This document shows positions 42,665 through 51,104 of a stretch of 64,000 bases of DNA, piece after piece. The notes beneath the pieces were generated by a model. That model saw only the letters and a program-made list of their open reading frames with translations. It did no database searches and was not told where the DNA came from. Position 1 is the stretch's first letter; each line of letters begins with the position of its first letter. Position numbers and translations under genes: made by a program. Source of the stretch: DASQMT01 sp963839615 (lineage in GTDB: Bacteria; Actinomycetota; Thermoleophilia; Solirubrobacterales; Solirubrobacteraceae); NCBI GenBank assembly GCA_963839615.1, contig CAWIVY010000009.1, forward strand, positions 325,983 to 389,982, written 5' to 3'.

Positions 42665-43915
42665 ATGCCCTCCCCGCTCCGCTTCCTCCGCGCGATGTCG
42701 CTCGACATCGGCCCGCTGCGCCGGCACCGCGAGTTCCGGCTGCTCTACATCGGGCAGGCCGTCTCGTTCGCGGGCTCGATGATCACGTACGTCGCGATCC
42801 CGTTCCAGGTCTACGAGCTCACCCGCTCGACGGCCGTCGTCGGACTGCTCGGGCTCGCGCAGCTGGCCCCGCTGCTGCTCACGGCGCTGGTCGGCGGCGC
42901 GATGGCAGACGCGCACGACCGGCGCCGGCTGGTGCTGATCGCCGACGCGGCGCTGCTCCTGCTGTCGCTCGTGCTGGTCGCCAACGCGCTGCTCGCCGAA
43001 CCGCAGGTCTGGCTCCTGTTCGTCGTCGCGGCCGGCATGTCGGCGGCAGGCGGAGTCCAGCGGCCCGCGCTCGACTCGATGGTCCCGCGCCTCGTGCCGC
43101 GCGCCGAGCAGCAGGCCGCCGCGGCGCTCGAGGGACTGCGCCGCAACGGCGGGCAGATCGCCGGTCCCGCGCTCGGCGGCATCCTGATCGCGGCCACCGG
43201 GCTGGGCGCGACCTACGCGGTCGACGCCGCGACGTTCCTGGTCTCGCTCGTGGCGCTGGCGCGGATGCGCGCCGTGCCGCCCCCGCCCGGTGCTGCGCCG
43301 CCCAGCGTCGCGCGGATCGCCGAGGGATGGCGCTACGCGCGCAGCCGCCAGGACCTCGTCGGGAGCTATCTCGTCGACATCAACGCGATGCTGTTCGCGA
43401 TGCCGGTCGCGCTGTTCCCGGCGGTGGCGACGCGCTTCGGCGGCGCGGAGGTGCTCGGCCTGCTCTTCGCTGCCGGGCCCGCGGGCGCGACGCTGCTGTC
43501 GCTCACGAGCGGCTGGGCGAGGCGCGTGACACGCCACGGCCGCGCGATCGCCGTCGGGGCCGCGCTCACCGGCGCCGCGGTCGCCGGATTCGGGCTGGCC
43601 GACTCGTTGCCGGTCGCGGTCGCGTTCCTCGCCCTCGCCGGCGCCGCCGACATGGCGTCGGCGATGTTCCGCGCGACCCTGTGGAACCAGACGATCCCCG
43701 ACGAGCTGCGCGGCAGGCTCGCCGGTATCGAGCAGCTCTCGTGGTCGATCGGGCCCACGCTCGGCACGTCGCAGTCGGGCGCGCTGGCGGCGCTCACGAG
43801 CGTCCGCACCTCGCTCGTCGCGGGCGGACTCGTGTGCGTCGCCGGAACGGTGGTCCTCTGCGCGATCCTCCCGCGCTTCTGGAAGTACGAGTCCGAGCCC
43901 GGACTCAGTGCGTAG
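42665..43915 (+). CDS. MFS exporter (EntS/MFS_3-like)
   Basis: 416 residues from ATG 42665. Begins with FRLLYIGQAVSFAGSMITYVA, the standard start of EntS-type exporters, followed by ADAHDRRR (A-motif loop), 12 membrane segments, NQTIPDELRGRLAGIEQLSW (second cytosolic loop) and a short tail. Likely exports a small molecule or drug by proton antiport. A short inverted repeat (CAGTGC-GTA-GCACTG, 43906-43920) overlaps its stop. Confidence 0.88.
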   Translation: MPSPLRFLRAMSLDIGPLRRHREFRLLYIGQAVSFAGSMITYVAIPFQVYELTRSTAVVGLLGLAQLAPLLLTALVGGAMADAHDRRRLVLIADAALLLLSLVLVANALLAEPQVWLLFVVAAGMSAAGGVQRPALDSMVPRLVPRAEQQAAAALEGLRRNGGQIAGPALGGILIAATGLGATYAVDAATFLVSLVALARMRAVPPPPGAAPPSVARIAEGWRYARSRQDLVGSYLVDINAMLFAMPVALFPAVATRFGGAEVLGLLFAAGPAGATLLSLTSGWARRVTRHGRAIAVGAALTGAAVAGFGLADSLPVAVAFLALAGAADMASAMFRATLWNQTIPDELRGRLAGIEQLSWSIGPTLGTSQSGALAALTSVRTSLVAGGLVCVAGTVVLCAILPRFWKYESEPGLSA

Positions 43916-44032
43916 CACTGACCCCAGAATGCGTCGATCGCGGCCGCTGCCAAGGACGCAGGGGGTGGCACAGTGCGCCAGCACGGGCCACCCCCGAGGA
44001 CGCCGGCAGCGGCGGCGAGAACGCGTTCTGTG

Positions 44033-45601
44033 TCAGTGCTTGAAGTGGCGGCGGTGGGTGAACACCATGCTGATCCCCGCCGCGTCCGCCGCCTCGACGA
44101 CTTCGAAGTCGCGCTTTGACCCGCCCGGCTGGATGATCGACGTGACGCCGGCGTCGATCGCCAGCTGCGGGCCGTCGGCGAACGGGAAGAACGCGTCCGA
44201 GGCGAGCGCCGAGCCCTGCAGCTCCAAGCCCGTCGCGCGCGCCTTCTCGATCGCGAGCCGCACCGAGTCGACCCGGCTCATCTGCCCCGCGCCGATGCCG
44301 ATCGACGCGAGGTCGCGAGCGATGACGATCGCGTTCGAGCGCACGTGCTTGCACACCTTCCAGCCGAAGAGCATCTCGCCCCATTCGGCCTCGGTGGGCT
44401 TGCGCTCCGTCACCACCTCCATGTCCGAGCGGTCCTCGAGGTCGATGTCGCGGTCCTGGACTAGCAGTCCGCCCATCACGCGCTTGAGGTCGCGCTCGGC
44501 GATGTTGAACCGCCGCCGCTCCCCGTCCTCGAGGATGCGCATGTTCGGCTTTGACTCGAGCAGCTCGAGCGCCTCGTCCGTGTAGTTGGGCGCGAACAGC
44601 ACCTCGCAGAACTGCGCGGCCACGAGCTCGGCGAGCTCACGATCGACGGTGCGGTTGAGGCAGACGACGCCGCCGAACGCGGACTGCGGATCGCAGGCGA
44701 AGGCGCGCTCGTAGGCCTCCCGTCCGGAGCTGCCGATCGCGACGCCGCAGGGGTTGTTGTGCTTGATGATCGCGCAGGCCGGGATGTTGAACTCGTCGAC
44801 GAGCAGGCGGCCGGAGTTCAGGTCGAGCACGTTGTTGAACGACAGGTCCTTGCCCGCGACCTGCTTGACCATCGAGAGCACGTGCATGCGCGCGCCGACC
44901 TGCGAGTAGTAGGCGGCTCGCTGATGGGGGTTCTCGCCGTACGCGAGGTCGGTGACCTTCTCGTAGGCCGACATCAGCAGCGGCGGGAAGTCGTCCTGCT
45001 TCTCGACGAACCAGCGCGCGATCGCCGTGTCGTAGCGGGCGGTGTAGGAGAACGCCTCCGCCGCGAGCGACTCGCGGGTGCCGAGCGAGAGCTTCGCGTC
45101 GGCGTCATCGAGCTCCTGCAGCACCGCGTCGTAGGACTCCGGCCGCGTCACCACCGCGATGAAGCCGAAGTTCTTCGCCGCCGCCCTGATCATCGTCGGG
45201 CCGCCGATGTCGATGTTCTCGATCGCCTCGTGCTCGGTCGCGCCGCGCTGCGCCGCGGTGCGCTCGAACGGGTAGAGGTTCACGCAGACCAGGTCGACGA
45301 GCTCGATCCCGTGCTGCTCGGCGGCGATCATGTGCTCCGGGTCGTCGCGCAGCGCCAGCAGGCCGGCGTAGAGCTTCGGGTGCAGGGTCTTGACGCGGCC
45401 GCCCAGGATCTCCGGGAAGCCGGTGAAGTCCTCGATCGCGCGGACCTCGAGCCCGGCTGCGGTCAGCTCCCGCGCCGTGCCGCCGGTCGAGACCAGCTCG
45501 ATGCCGAGACCGGCAAGGCCGCGCGCGAAGTCGACGACGCCGCGCTTGTCGGACACCGACAGCAGCGCGCGGCGTACACGCACATCACCCGGCTGCGTCA
45601 T
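44033..45601 (-). CDS. purH: Bifunctional AICAR formyltransferase / IMP cyclohydrolase
   Basis: 522 residues from ATG 45601, the usual length. The N-terminal IMP-cyclohydrolase (MGS-like) domain shows LLSVSDKRGVVDFARGL, STGGTA and GGRVKTLHPK. The transformylase domain shows AYGENPHQRAA, the active-site IKHNNPCG, FACDPQSAFGG and a C-terminal SDAFFPFADG with IIQPGGSKRD. It catalyses the last two steps to IMP. Starts inside purN (17-bp overlap), the end of a recQ-purN-purH operon. Confidence 0.97.
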   Translation of the reverse strand: MTQPGDVRVRRALLSVSDKRGVVDFARGLAGLGIELVSTGGTARELTAAGLEVRAIEDFTGFPEILGGRVKTLHPKLYAGLLALRDDPEHMIAAEQHGIELVDLVCVNLYPFERTAAQRGATEHEAIENIDIGGPTMIRAAAKNFGFIAVVTRPESYDAVLQELDDADAKLSLGTRESLAAEAFSYTARYDTAIARWFVEKQDDFPPLLMSAYEKVTDLAYGENPHQRAAYYSQVGARMHVLSMVKQVAGKDLSFNNVLDLNSGRLLVDEFNIPACAIIKHNNPCGVAIGSSGREAYERAFACDPQSAFGGVVCLNRTVDRELAELVAAQFCEVLFAPNYTDEALELLESKPNMRILEDGERRRFNIAERDLKRVMGGLLVQDRDIDLEDRSDMEVVTERKPTEAEWGEMLFGWKVCKHVRSNAIVIARDLASIGIGAGQMSRVDSVRLAIEKARATGLELQGSALASDAFFPFADGPQLAIDAGVTSIIQPGGSKRDFEVVEAADAAGISMVFTHRRHFKH

Positions 45602-46190
45602 CGGGGCGCACCATACAGCGGCCGCCCTCCAGGACGACGGCCCCGCGGGCGATCAGGCGGACGACGTCGCAGAGCAGGTCGTGCTCGAGCGGCCGCAGCG
45701 CGTCGTGCACCGCGGCCGCGTCGGTGGCGTCCGGCAGCTCGAGCGCGCGCTGGGCGATGATCGGACCGGTGTCGACGCCCTCGTCGACGAAGTGCACGGT
45801 GACGCCGAAGACCTTCACGCCGCGGGCGAGCGCCTGCTCGACCGCGCCGATTCCCGGGAACGCCGGCAGCAGCGCGGGGTGCACGTTGACCACGCGCCCA
45901 GGGAAGCGGGCGAGGAAGGCCGCGTCGAGCAGCTGCATGTAGCCGGCGAGCACGACTAGCTCGACGCCCGCGTCCTCGAGCCAGTCCGCGATCGCGGCGT
46001 CGCGCACGCGCCGGTCGGACTGGTCGAAGGTCCGCGTCGGCACGCCGGCCGCCCGCGCGCGCTCGAGCGCCCGCGCCGCGGGCTTGTCGGACCCGACCGC
46101 GACGACCTCGACGCCGTCGCGCCCGTGGAGCCGGTCGAGGATCGCCTGGAGGTTCGAGCCCTCGCCGGAGGCGAGGACGCCGATCCTCAC
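45585..46190 (-). CDS. purN: Phosphoribosylglycinamide formyltransferase
   Basis: 201 residues from ATG 46190. GART signature: VLASGEGSNLQAILD for the phosphate, VLAGYMQLL, the catalytic region VNVHPALLPAFPGIGAVEQAL with Asn-His, and HFVDEGVDTGPII with the catalytic Asp. Transfers formyl from 10-formyl-THF to GAR. ATGA overlap with recQ. Confidence 0.96.
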   Translation of the reverse strand: MRIGVLASGEGSNLQAILDRLHGRDGVEVVAVGSDKPAARALERARAAGVPTRTFDQSDRRVRDAAIADWLEDAGVELVVLAGYMQLLDAAFLARFPGRVVNVHPALLPAFPGIGAVEQALARGVKVFGVTVHFVDEGVDTGPIIAQRALELPDATDAAAVHDALRPLEHDLLCDVVRLIARGAVVLEGGRCMVRPDDAAG

Positions 46191-48061
46191 GCGGCCTCCA
46201 GCACGGGGTAGTGGCCGCCGCTGGACTTCAGCGTGCCCGCGTCGAGCAGCGCGTCGACGCGGTCGAGCACCGAGGGCCCGCTCAAGTGACCGAACGTGCC
46301 GTAGTGCGGCAGCCCGTCCCAGCCGTGCTTGAGCAGGACCTTCGAGCGGCCGCCGCGCAGGACCTCGACCGCTCGCGTGCGTCCGAGCGACGGGCGCGCC
46401 AGGGCGACGACCTCCACGATCGCCTCGTCGAGCGCGGCGACGTCGCCGGTCGCAACCGGGCGCTGCGCGAGCTGGCGCGGCCCGCGGCCACCGCGCGCGG
46501 GTGCCACCGGAGGCGGCGGCGCAAGCGCGGGATCGCAGACGTCACAGCAGGGGACCTCCGGCGCCGGCGCGTTGCGGTCGCCGAAGTGGCGCAGGATGCC
46601 CTCGCGCCGGCAGGTCGACCCCTCGACCCACGACCAGACGGCGCGGTACTGGCGCCAGCGCGCCCGCGTGCCCTCCTGCGCGGCGGACTTGCACAGCGCG
46701 AGCGCGCGGCCGTCCCAAGGCCCGGTCACCTGGCCCGCGACGACGTCGGGCGAGGACGGCGACGGCTTGACGACCCCGACCCGTGTGAGGTGGCCGACGA
46801 TCGCCCGCACCGCCTCGTCGTCACAGCCGGCGATCCGGGCGAGCGCCGCGGCGGGGACCCGGAACTGCGCGGGACCGCCGGTGAGCTCGCGACCGACCGC
46901 CTTCAGCGCGGGCTCCTCGACGGTCGAGCGCTCGATGAAGAACACGTGCAGCCCCTTGTCGCGCGAGGACGCGAACAGCATGCACCGGGCCGGGCGCCCG
47001 TCGCGGCCGGCGCGGCCGGCCTCCTGGTAGTAGGCCTCGATCGAGCCGGGCACCGCCTCGTGGCAGACCGTGCGCACGTCGGCCTTGTCGACGCCCATCC
47101 CGAACGCGTTCGTCGCCACGACGACGTCGACGTCACCATCCATGAAGCGCCGCTGCGCGTCGGCGCGCTCCTCGCGCGGCAGGCCCGCGTGGTAGGCCAC
47201 CACCGCCGTGCCGAGCTCGTGCGCCAGCCGTGCCGACAGCTTGTCGCACTCGGCGCGCGTACCCGCGTAGACGATCGCGGGCAGCGCGCCCGGATCCTTG
47301 AGCGCCGCCGCGATGCCGCGATGGCCGGCCTCCTTGGTCGCGCACGGTACGACGACGAACGAGAGGTTCGGGCGGTCGAAGCCGGTCGCGACCCGGACCG
47401 GATCGCGCAGCCCTAGACGCGCGACGATGTCGTTGGCGACCTGCGGGGTCGCCGTCGCGGTCGACGCGATGATCGCCTGCGCGCCGAGCCAGCGCGCGGC
47501 ATCGGCCAGGCGGAAGTAGTCGGGCCGGAAGTCGTGCCCCCACTGCGAGACGCAGTGCGCCTCGTCGACCACGAACAGGCCGATCCGCGCCTGCCGGATC
47601 CGCTCGAGGAATCCGGGCGAGGAGAAGCGCTCGGGCGCGACGTAGAGCAGCCGCGCACGGCCCGAGATGGCGCGGTCGACGGCGGCGCGATTGGCTGCCG
47701 CGTCCTGCTGCGCGTTGACGAGCGCGACCGTGCCCGGGGCTGCGCGCTCGAGCGCCTCGACCTGGTCCTGCATCAGCGACACGAGCGGGGATACCACGAG
47801 CGTCAGGTCCGCCCGCATCAGCGCCGGCAGCTGGTAGCAGAGCGACTTGCCCGAGCCGGTGGGCATCACGACGAGCACGTCGCGCCCGGCGATCGCCGCC
47901 TCGACCGCGTCGCGCTGGCCGGGACGGAAGCCCGGGAAGCCGAACACCTCGCGCAGCGCCGCGTCGGGCTCGATCGCCCGCGCGAACGGCTGCGGCGGCT
48001 CAGGGCCCAGGCCGGGCAGAGCCGGGGCGATCAGCGGGTCGGTGACGGGCGGAGCCGGCAT
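46187..48061 (-). CDS. recQ: RecQ-family ATP-dependent DNA helicase
   Basis: 624 residues from ATG 48061. Helicase motifs: FRPGQRDAVEA (motif 0), VVMPTGSGKSLCYQLPA (I), VVDEAHCVSQWGHDFRPDY (II plus the RecQ aromatic loop), STATAT (III), YHAGLPREER and ATNAFGMGVDKADVR, YYQEAGRAGRDG (VI). A zinc-type cluster (CRREGILRHFGD, CCDVCDP) and a C-terminal domain follow. Works in recombinational repair. Sharing a transcript with purN and purH is unusual. Confidence 0.94.
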   Translation of the reverse strand: MPAPPVTDPLIAPALPGLGPEPPQPFARAIEPDAALREVFGFPGFRPGQRDAVEAAIAGRDVLVVMPTGSGKSLCYQLPALMRADLTLVVSPLVSLMQDQVEALERAAPGTVALVNAQQDAAANRAAVDRAISGRARLLYVAPERFSSPGFLERIRQARIGLFVVDEAHCVSQWGHDFRPDYFRLADAARWLGAQAIIASTATATPQVANDIVARLGLRDPVRVATGFDRPNLSFVVVPCATKEAGHRGIAAALKDPGALPAIVYAGTRAECDKLSARLAHELGTAVVAYHAGLPREERADAQRRFMDGDVDVVVATNAFGMGVDKADVRTVCHEAVPGSIEAYYQEAGRAGRDGRPARCMLFASSRDKGLHVFFIERSTVEEPALKAVGRELTGGPAQFRVPAAALARIAGCDDEAVRAIVGHLTRVGVVKPSPSSPDVVAGQVTGPWDGRALALCKSAAQEGTRARWRQYRAVWSWVEGSTCRREGILRHFGDRNAPAPEVPCCDVCDPALAPPPPVAPARGGRGPRQLAQRPVATGDVAALDEAIVEVVALARPSLGRTRAVEVLRGGRSKVLLKHGWDGLPHYGTFGHLSGPSVLDRVDALLDAGTLKSSGGHYPVLEAA

Positions 48062-48179
48062 GGGCGGACGACCTTAGCCCTTGCTCCGGTCGCAACGACC
48101 GGCGTCTCGCACGCCGCCGCAAAGTCGGCACGAAGTTGTCGCGAAGTCGCGCGATTCCTCCCGCCGTCATGCTCCTCCG

Positions 48180-49550
48180 ATGGCGATGATCGACCGCGAG
48201 GCGCTCGACGCGGTGCGCGCGAGCGAGGGGCTCGAATTCGACAGCCGCACGCGGCGCTCGGCCGAGCTGGGCGAGCGCGCTCGCCGCTCGATGCCCGACG
48301 GCGTCCCGATGGCGTGGATGAGCCGGGCTCTACGGCCACCGGCCGCTGTTCGTCGCGCATGGCGAGGGCTGCCGCTTCACCGACGTCGACGGCACCTCCT
48401 ACGTCGACTTCAACCAGGCCGACCTCAGCGCGACCTGCGGCTTCGCCCCGCCCGCCGTGCTGGAGGCGATCGCCGAGCGCGCGCGCCGCGGGCTGCAGTT
48501 CCTGCTCCCGGTCGAGGAGGCGATCGAGGCCGCCGAGCTGCTCGCCGAGCGCTACGGGCTGCCCGCCTGGCAGTTCACGCTCTCGGCCTCGGGCGCGAAC
48601 GCGGAGGCGATCCGGCTGGCTCGCCACCGCACGGGCCGCGACGTGATCGTCGTCTTCGGCGGCCACTACCACGGCCATCTCGACGACACGCTCGTGGAGG
48701 GAGACGAGCACGGCGCCCGGCCGCACCTCCTTGGCTGAACGCGCGTGCCGCGGCCGACACGCGGATCGTGCCGTTCAACGACCTGGCCGCGCTCGAGCGC
48801 GTGCTCGAGTCCGCGGAGGTCGCCGCGGTGATCGCCGAGCCCGCGCTCACCAACGCCGGCGTCGTGCTCCCCGCCGACGGCTTCCACGCGGGCATGCGCG
48901 CGCTCACGCGCGCGCACGGGACGCTGCTCCTGCTCGACGAGACGCACACGCAGACCTTCGCCTACGGCGGCCTGACGCGCGCGTGGGGCCTGGAGCCCGA
49001 CGTGATCGCGCTCGGGAAGAGCACCGGCGGCGGGATCCCGATCGGCGCCTACGGGATGACGGACGACCTGCGCGATTGGATGGAGCGCCATCGCGACGTC
49101 TACGTCGGCGCGCCCGGGCTCGCCACCGGCGGGACGACCTACGCCAACCCGCTGTCGCTCGCGGCCACGGTCGCGACGTTGCGCCAGATCCAGACGCCCG
49201 CGGCGTTCGAGCGCGCCGCGGCGCTCGGCACGCAGCTCGCCGACGGGATCGAAGCAGCGGCGGGGAGCGTCGGGCTGCCGTGGCGCGCGCACCGGCTCGG
49301 CGGCCGCTCCGGCTTCTGCCTGGAGCCCGAGCTGCCGCGCAACGCCCGCGACGCGGACCGCTCGCTCGACATCGAGCTGATCGACACGCGCCGGCTGTTC
49401 ATGGCGAACCGGGGCGTGTGGGATGCGATCGCGGGCGCCGGCCCGGCGGCGTCGTTCGCGCACACGGCCGCCGACGTGGAGGAGTACCTCCGGGTGCTCG
49501 AGGCGTTCCTCGACCGCGTGGTTGGCGAGACCCCCGGCTACGGCGGCTGA
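48180..49550 (+). CDS. Class III aminotransferase (PLP), two compensating frameshifts
   Basis: ATG 48180 (MAMIDREALDAVRASEG). The frame breaks at the CC at 48323-48324 (an extra C), continues as GLYGHRPLFVAHGEG, FTLSASGANAEAIRLAR and FGGHYHGHLDDTLVEGDEHG, and returns to the first frame near 48733-48736 (a missing C) with TRIVPFNDLAALERVL, LLLDETHTQTFAYGG and the PLP lysine motif IALGKSTGGGIPIGAYG. Total length is a whole number of codons (457), consistent with one insertion and one deletion. Related to glutamate-1-semialdehyde-aminomutase-like enzymes; substrate unknown. Divergent from recQ. Confidence 0.7.
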   Translation: MAMIDREALDAVRASEGLEFDSRTRRSAELGERARRSMPDGVPMAWMSRALRPPAAVRRAWRGLPLHRRRRHLLRRLQPGRPQRDLRLRPARRAGGDRRARAPRAAVPAPGRGGDRGRRAARRALRAARLAVHALGLGRERGGDPAGSPPHGPRRDRRLRRPLPRPSRRHARGGRRARRPAAPPWLNARAAADTRIVPFNDLAALERVLESAEVAAVIAEPALTNAGVVLPADGFHAGMRALTRAHGTLLLLDETHTQTFAYGGLTRAWGLEPDVIALGKSTGGGIPIGAYGMTDDLRDWMERHRDVYVGAPGLATGGTTYANPLSLAATVATLRQIQTPAAFERAAALGTQLADGIEAAAGSVGLPWRAHRLGGRSGFCLEPELPRNARDADRSLDIELIDTRRLFMANRGVWDAIAGAGPAASFAHTAADVEEYLRVLEAFLDRVVGETPGYGG

Positions 49551-49557
49551 GGAGCGG

Positions 49558-51033
49558 CTAAGCGCGAGCCAGCGGGAGCTCGAACGCGTCCTTCGTCTGC
49601 GACTCGCCGGTGTTCTCCAGCGGGTAGTCGCCCGAGAAGCACGCGTCGCAGTGGGTGTCGCGCGTCCCGCCGATCGCCTCGTAGACGCCGGCCAGGGAGA
49701 GGTATGCCAGCGAGTCGGCGCCCAGCTCGGCGGCGACCTCGGCCTCGGTGCGGCCGTGCGCGATCATCTCCTCGCGCGTCGACATGTCGATCCCGTAGTG
49801 GCAGGGATGGCGGATCGGGGGCGCGGAGATGCGCATGTGCACCTCGCTCGCACCCGCGTCGCGCAGCATCTTCACGATCTGGCGCGTCGTGTTGCCGCGC
49901 ACGATCGAGTCGTCGACGACGACGAGGCGCTTGCCGCCGACGACCTCAGGAAGCGGGTTGAACTTCATCCGCAGGCCGTGCTTGCGCAGCTCCTGGCCCG
50001 GCTGGATGAACGTGCGCGCGACGTAGCGGTTCTTGACGAAGCCGTCGTCCTGGTCGATCCCGCTCGCACGCGCGTAGCCGCGCGCGGCCGGGTTGCCGGA
50101 GTCCGGCACCGCGATCACGAGGTCGGCCTCGACCGGCGACTCACGGGCGAGGATCTCGCCCATGCGCCCGCGCGAGACCTGCAGGACCTGCCCGCCGAGC
50201 CGCGAGTCGGGCCGCGCGAAGTAGATGTGCTCGAACACGCACAACGCCCGGCGAGCGCCCTCGACGGCCATGCGCGTCTCGATCCCGCGCGCCGAGAGCG
50301 AGACGATCTCGCCCGGCTGCACGTCGCGCAGGAATTGCGCGCCGATGATGTCGAACGCGCACGTCTCCGACGCGACGCAGTAGGAGTCGCCCAGCATCCC
50401 GAGCGAGAGCGGGCGAAAGCCGGCCGGATCGCGGAACGCGACGACGCGGTCCGTGGTCATGACCGCCGTCGAGTACGCGCCCTCGAGCCGCCCGATCACA
50501 TCGGCGACGGCGTCCTCGATCCGGTCTGCCTCGTGCGTGGAGAGCAGGGCGGCGATGATCTCGGAGTCGGAGGTCGAGCGGAACGTGACGCCCGCCTCGC
50601 GCAGCTCGCCATGCAGCTCGACGGCGTTGACGAGGTTGCCGTTGTGCGCCAGCGCGACCTCGCGCCGGTCGGAGCGCCAGACCGGCTGCGTGTTCTCCCA
50701 CGAGTTCGCGCCGGTGGTCGAGTAGCGCACGTGGCCGAGCGCCATGTCGCCGCGCAGCGCGCGCAGCTTCTGCTCGTCGAAGACCTGGTTGACCAGGCCC
50801 TTGTCGCGCATCGCCATGATGTGGCCGCCCTCGCTCGCGGCGATGCCAGCGGACTCCTGCCCTCGGTGTTGGAGGGCGTAGAGGGCGAAGTAGGTGAGGC
50901 GGGCGACATCCGAGCCGGGGGCGTGGATGCCGAAGACGCCGCACTCGTCGCGAGGTCCATCGCGGAACTCGAACACGGAAACGCCAGGATAGCGAGGGAA
51001 TCGGCGGCTCCAGGCGAACGTCAGGTCTGGCAA
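49558..51033 (-). CDS. purF: Amidophosphoribosyltransferase
   Basis: 491 residues from 51033. The glutaminase nucleophile is the Cys in RDECGVFGI near residue 31, preceded by a short propeptide; YALQHRGQESAGIA and GHVRYSTTGANS follow. The PRTase half has the PRPP loop VVVDDSIVRGNTTR. C-terminal Cys residues (DTHCDACFSGDYP) can hold an Fe-S cluster, as in the Bacillus-type enzyme. First committed step of purine synthesis. A later GTG start (VSVFEF) would trim the propeptide. Confidence 0.96.
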   Translation of the reverse strand: MPDLTFAWSRRFPRYPGVSVFEFRDGPRDECGVFGIHAPGSDVARLTYFALYALQHRGQESAGIAASEGGHIMAMRDKGLVNQVFDEQKLRALRGDMALGHVRYSTTGANSWENTQPVWRSDRREVALAHNGNLVNAVELHGELREAGVTFRSTSDSEIIAALLSTHEADRIEDAVADVIGRLEGAYSTAVMTTDRVVAFRDPAGFRPLSLGMLGDSYCVASETCAFDIIGAQFLRDVQPGEIVSLSARGIETRMAVEGARRALCVFEHIYFARPDSRLGGQVLQVSRGRMGEILARESPVEADLVIAVPDSGNPAARGYARASGIDQDDGFVKNRYVARTFIQPGQELRKHGLRMKFNPLPEVVGGKRLVVVDDSIVRGNTTRQIVKMLRDAGASEVHMRISAPPIRHPCHYGIDMSTREEMIAHGRTEAEVAAELGADSLAYLSLAGVYEAIGGTRDTHCDACFSGDYPLENTGESQTKDAFELPLARA

Positions 51034-51104
51034 CCATTGCTTTTCCCGCTCGGTCCGGACAGGATCGGGACGGACCCACCCCTCGGATGCAGGGAGGCAC
51101 CGCC

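Noticed and set aside
42593..43984. 463-codon minus-strand open frame
   Set aside because: Antisense to the clear 12-segment MFS exporter.
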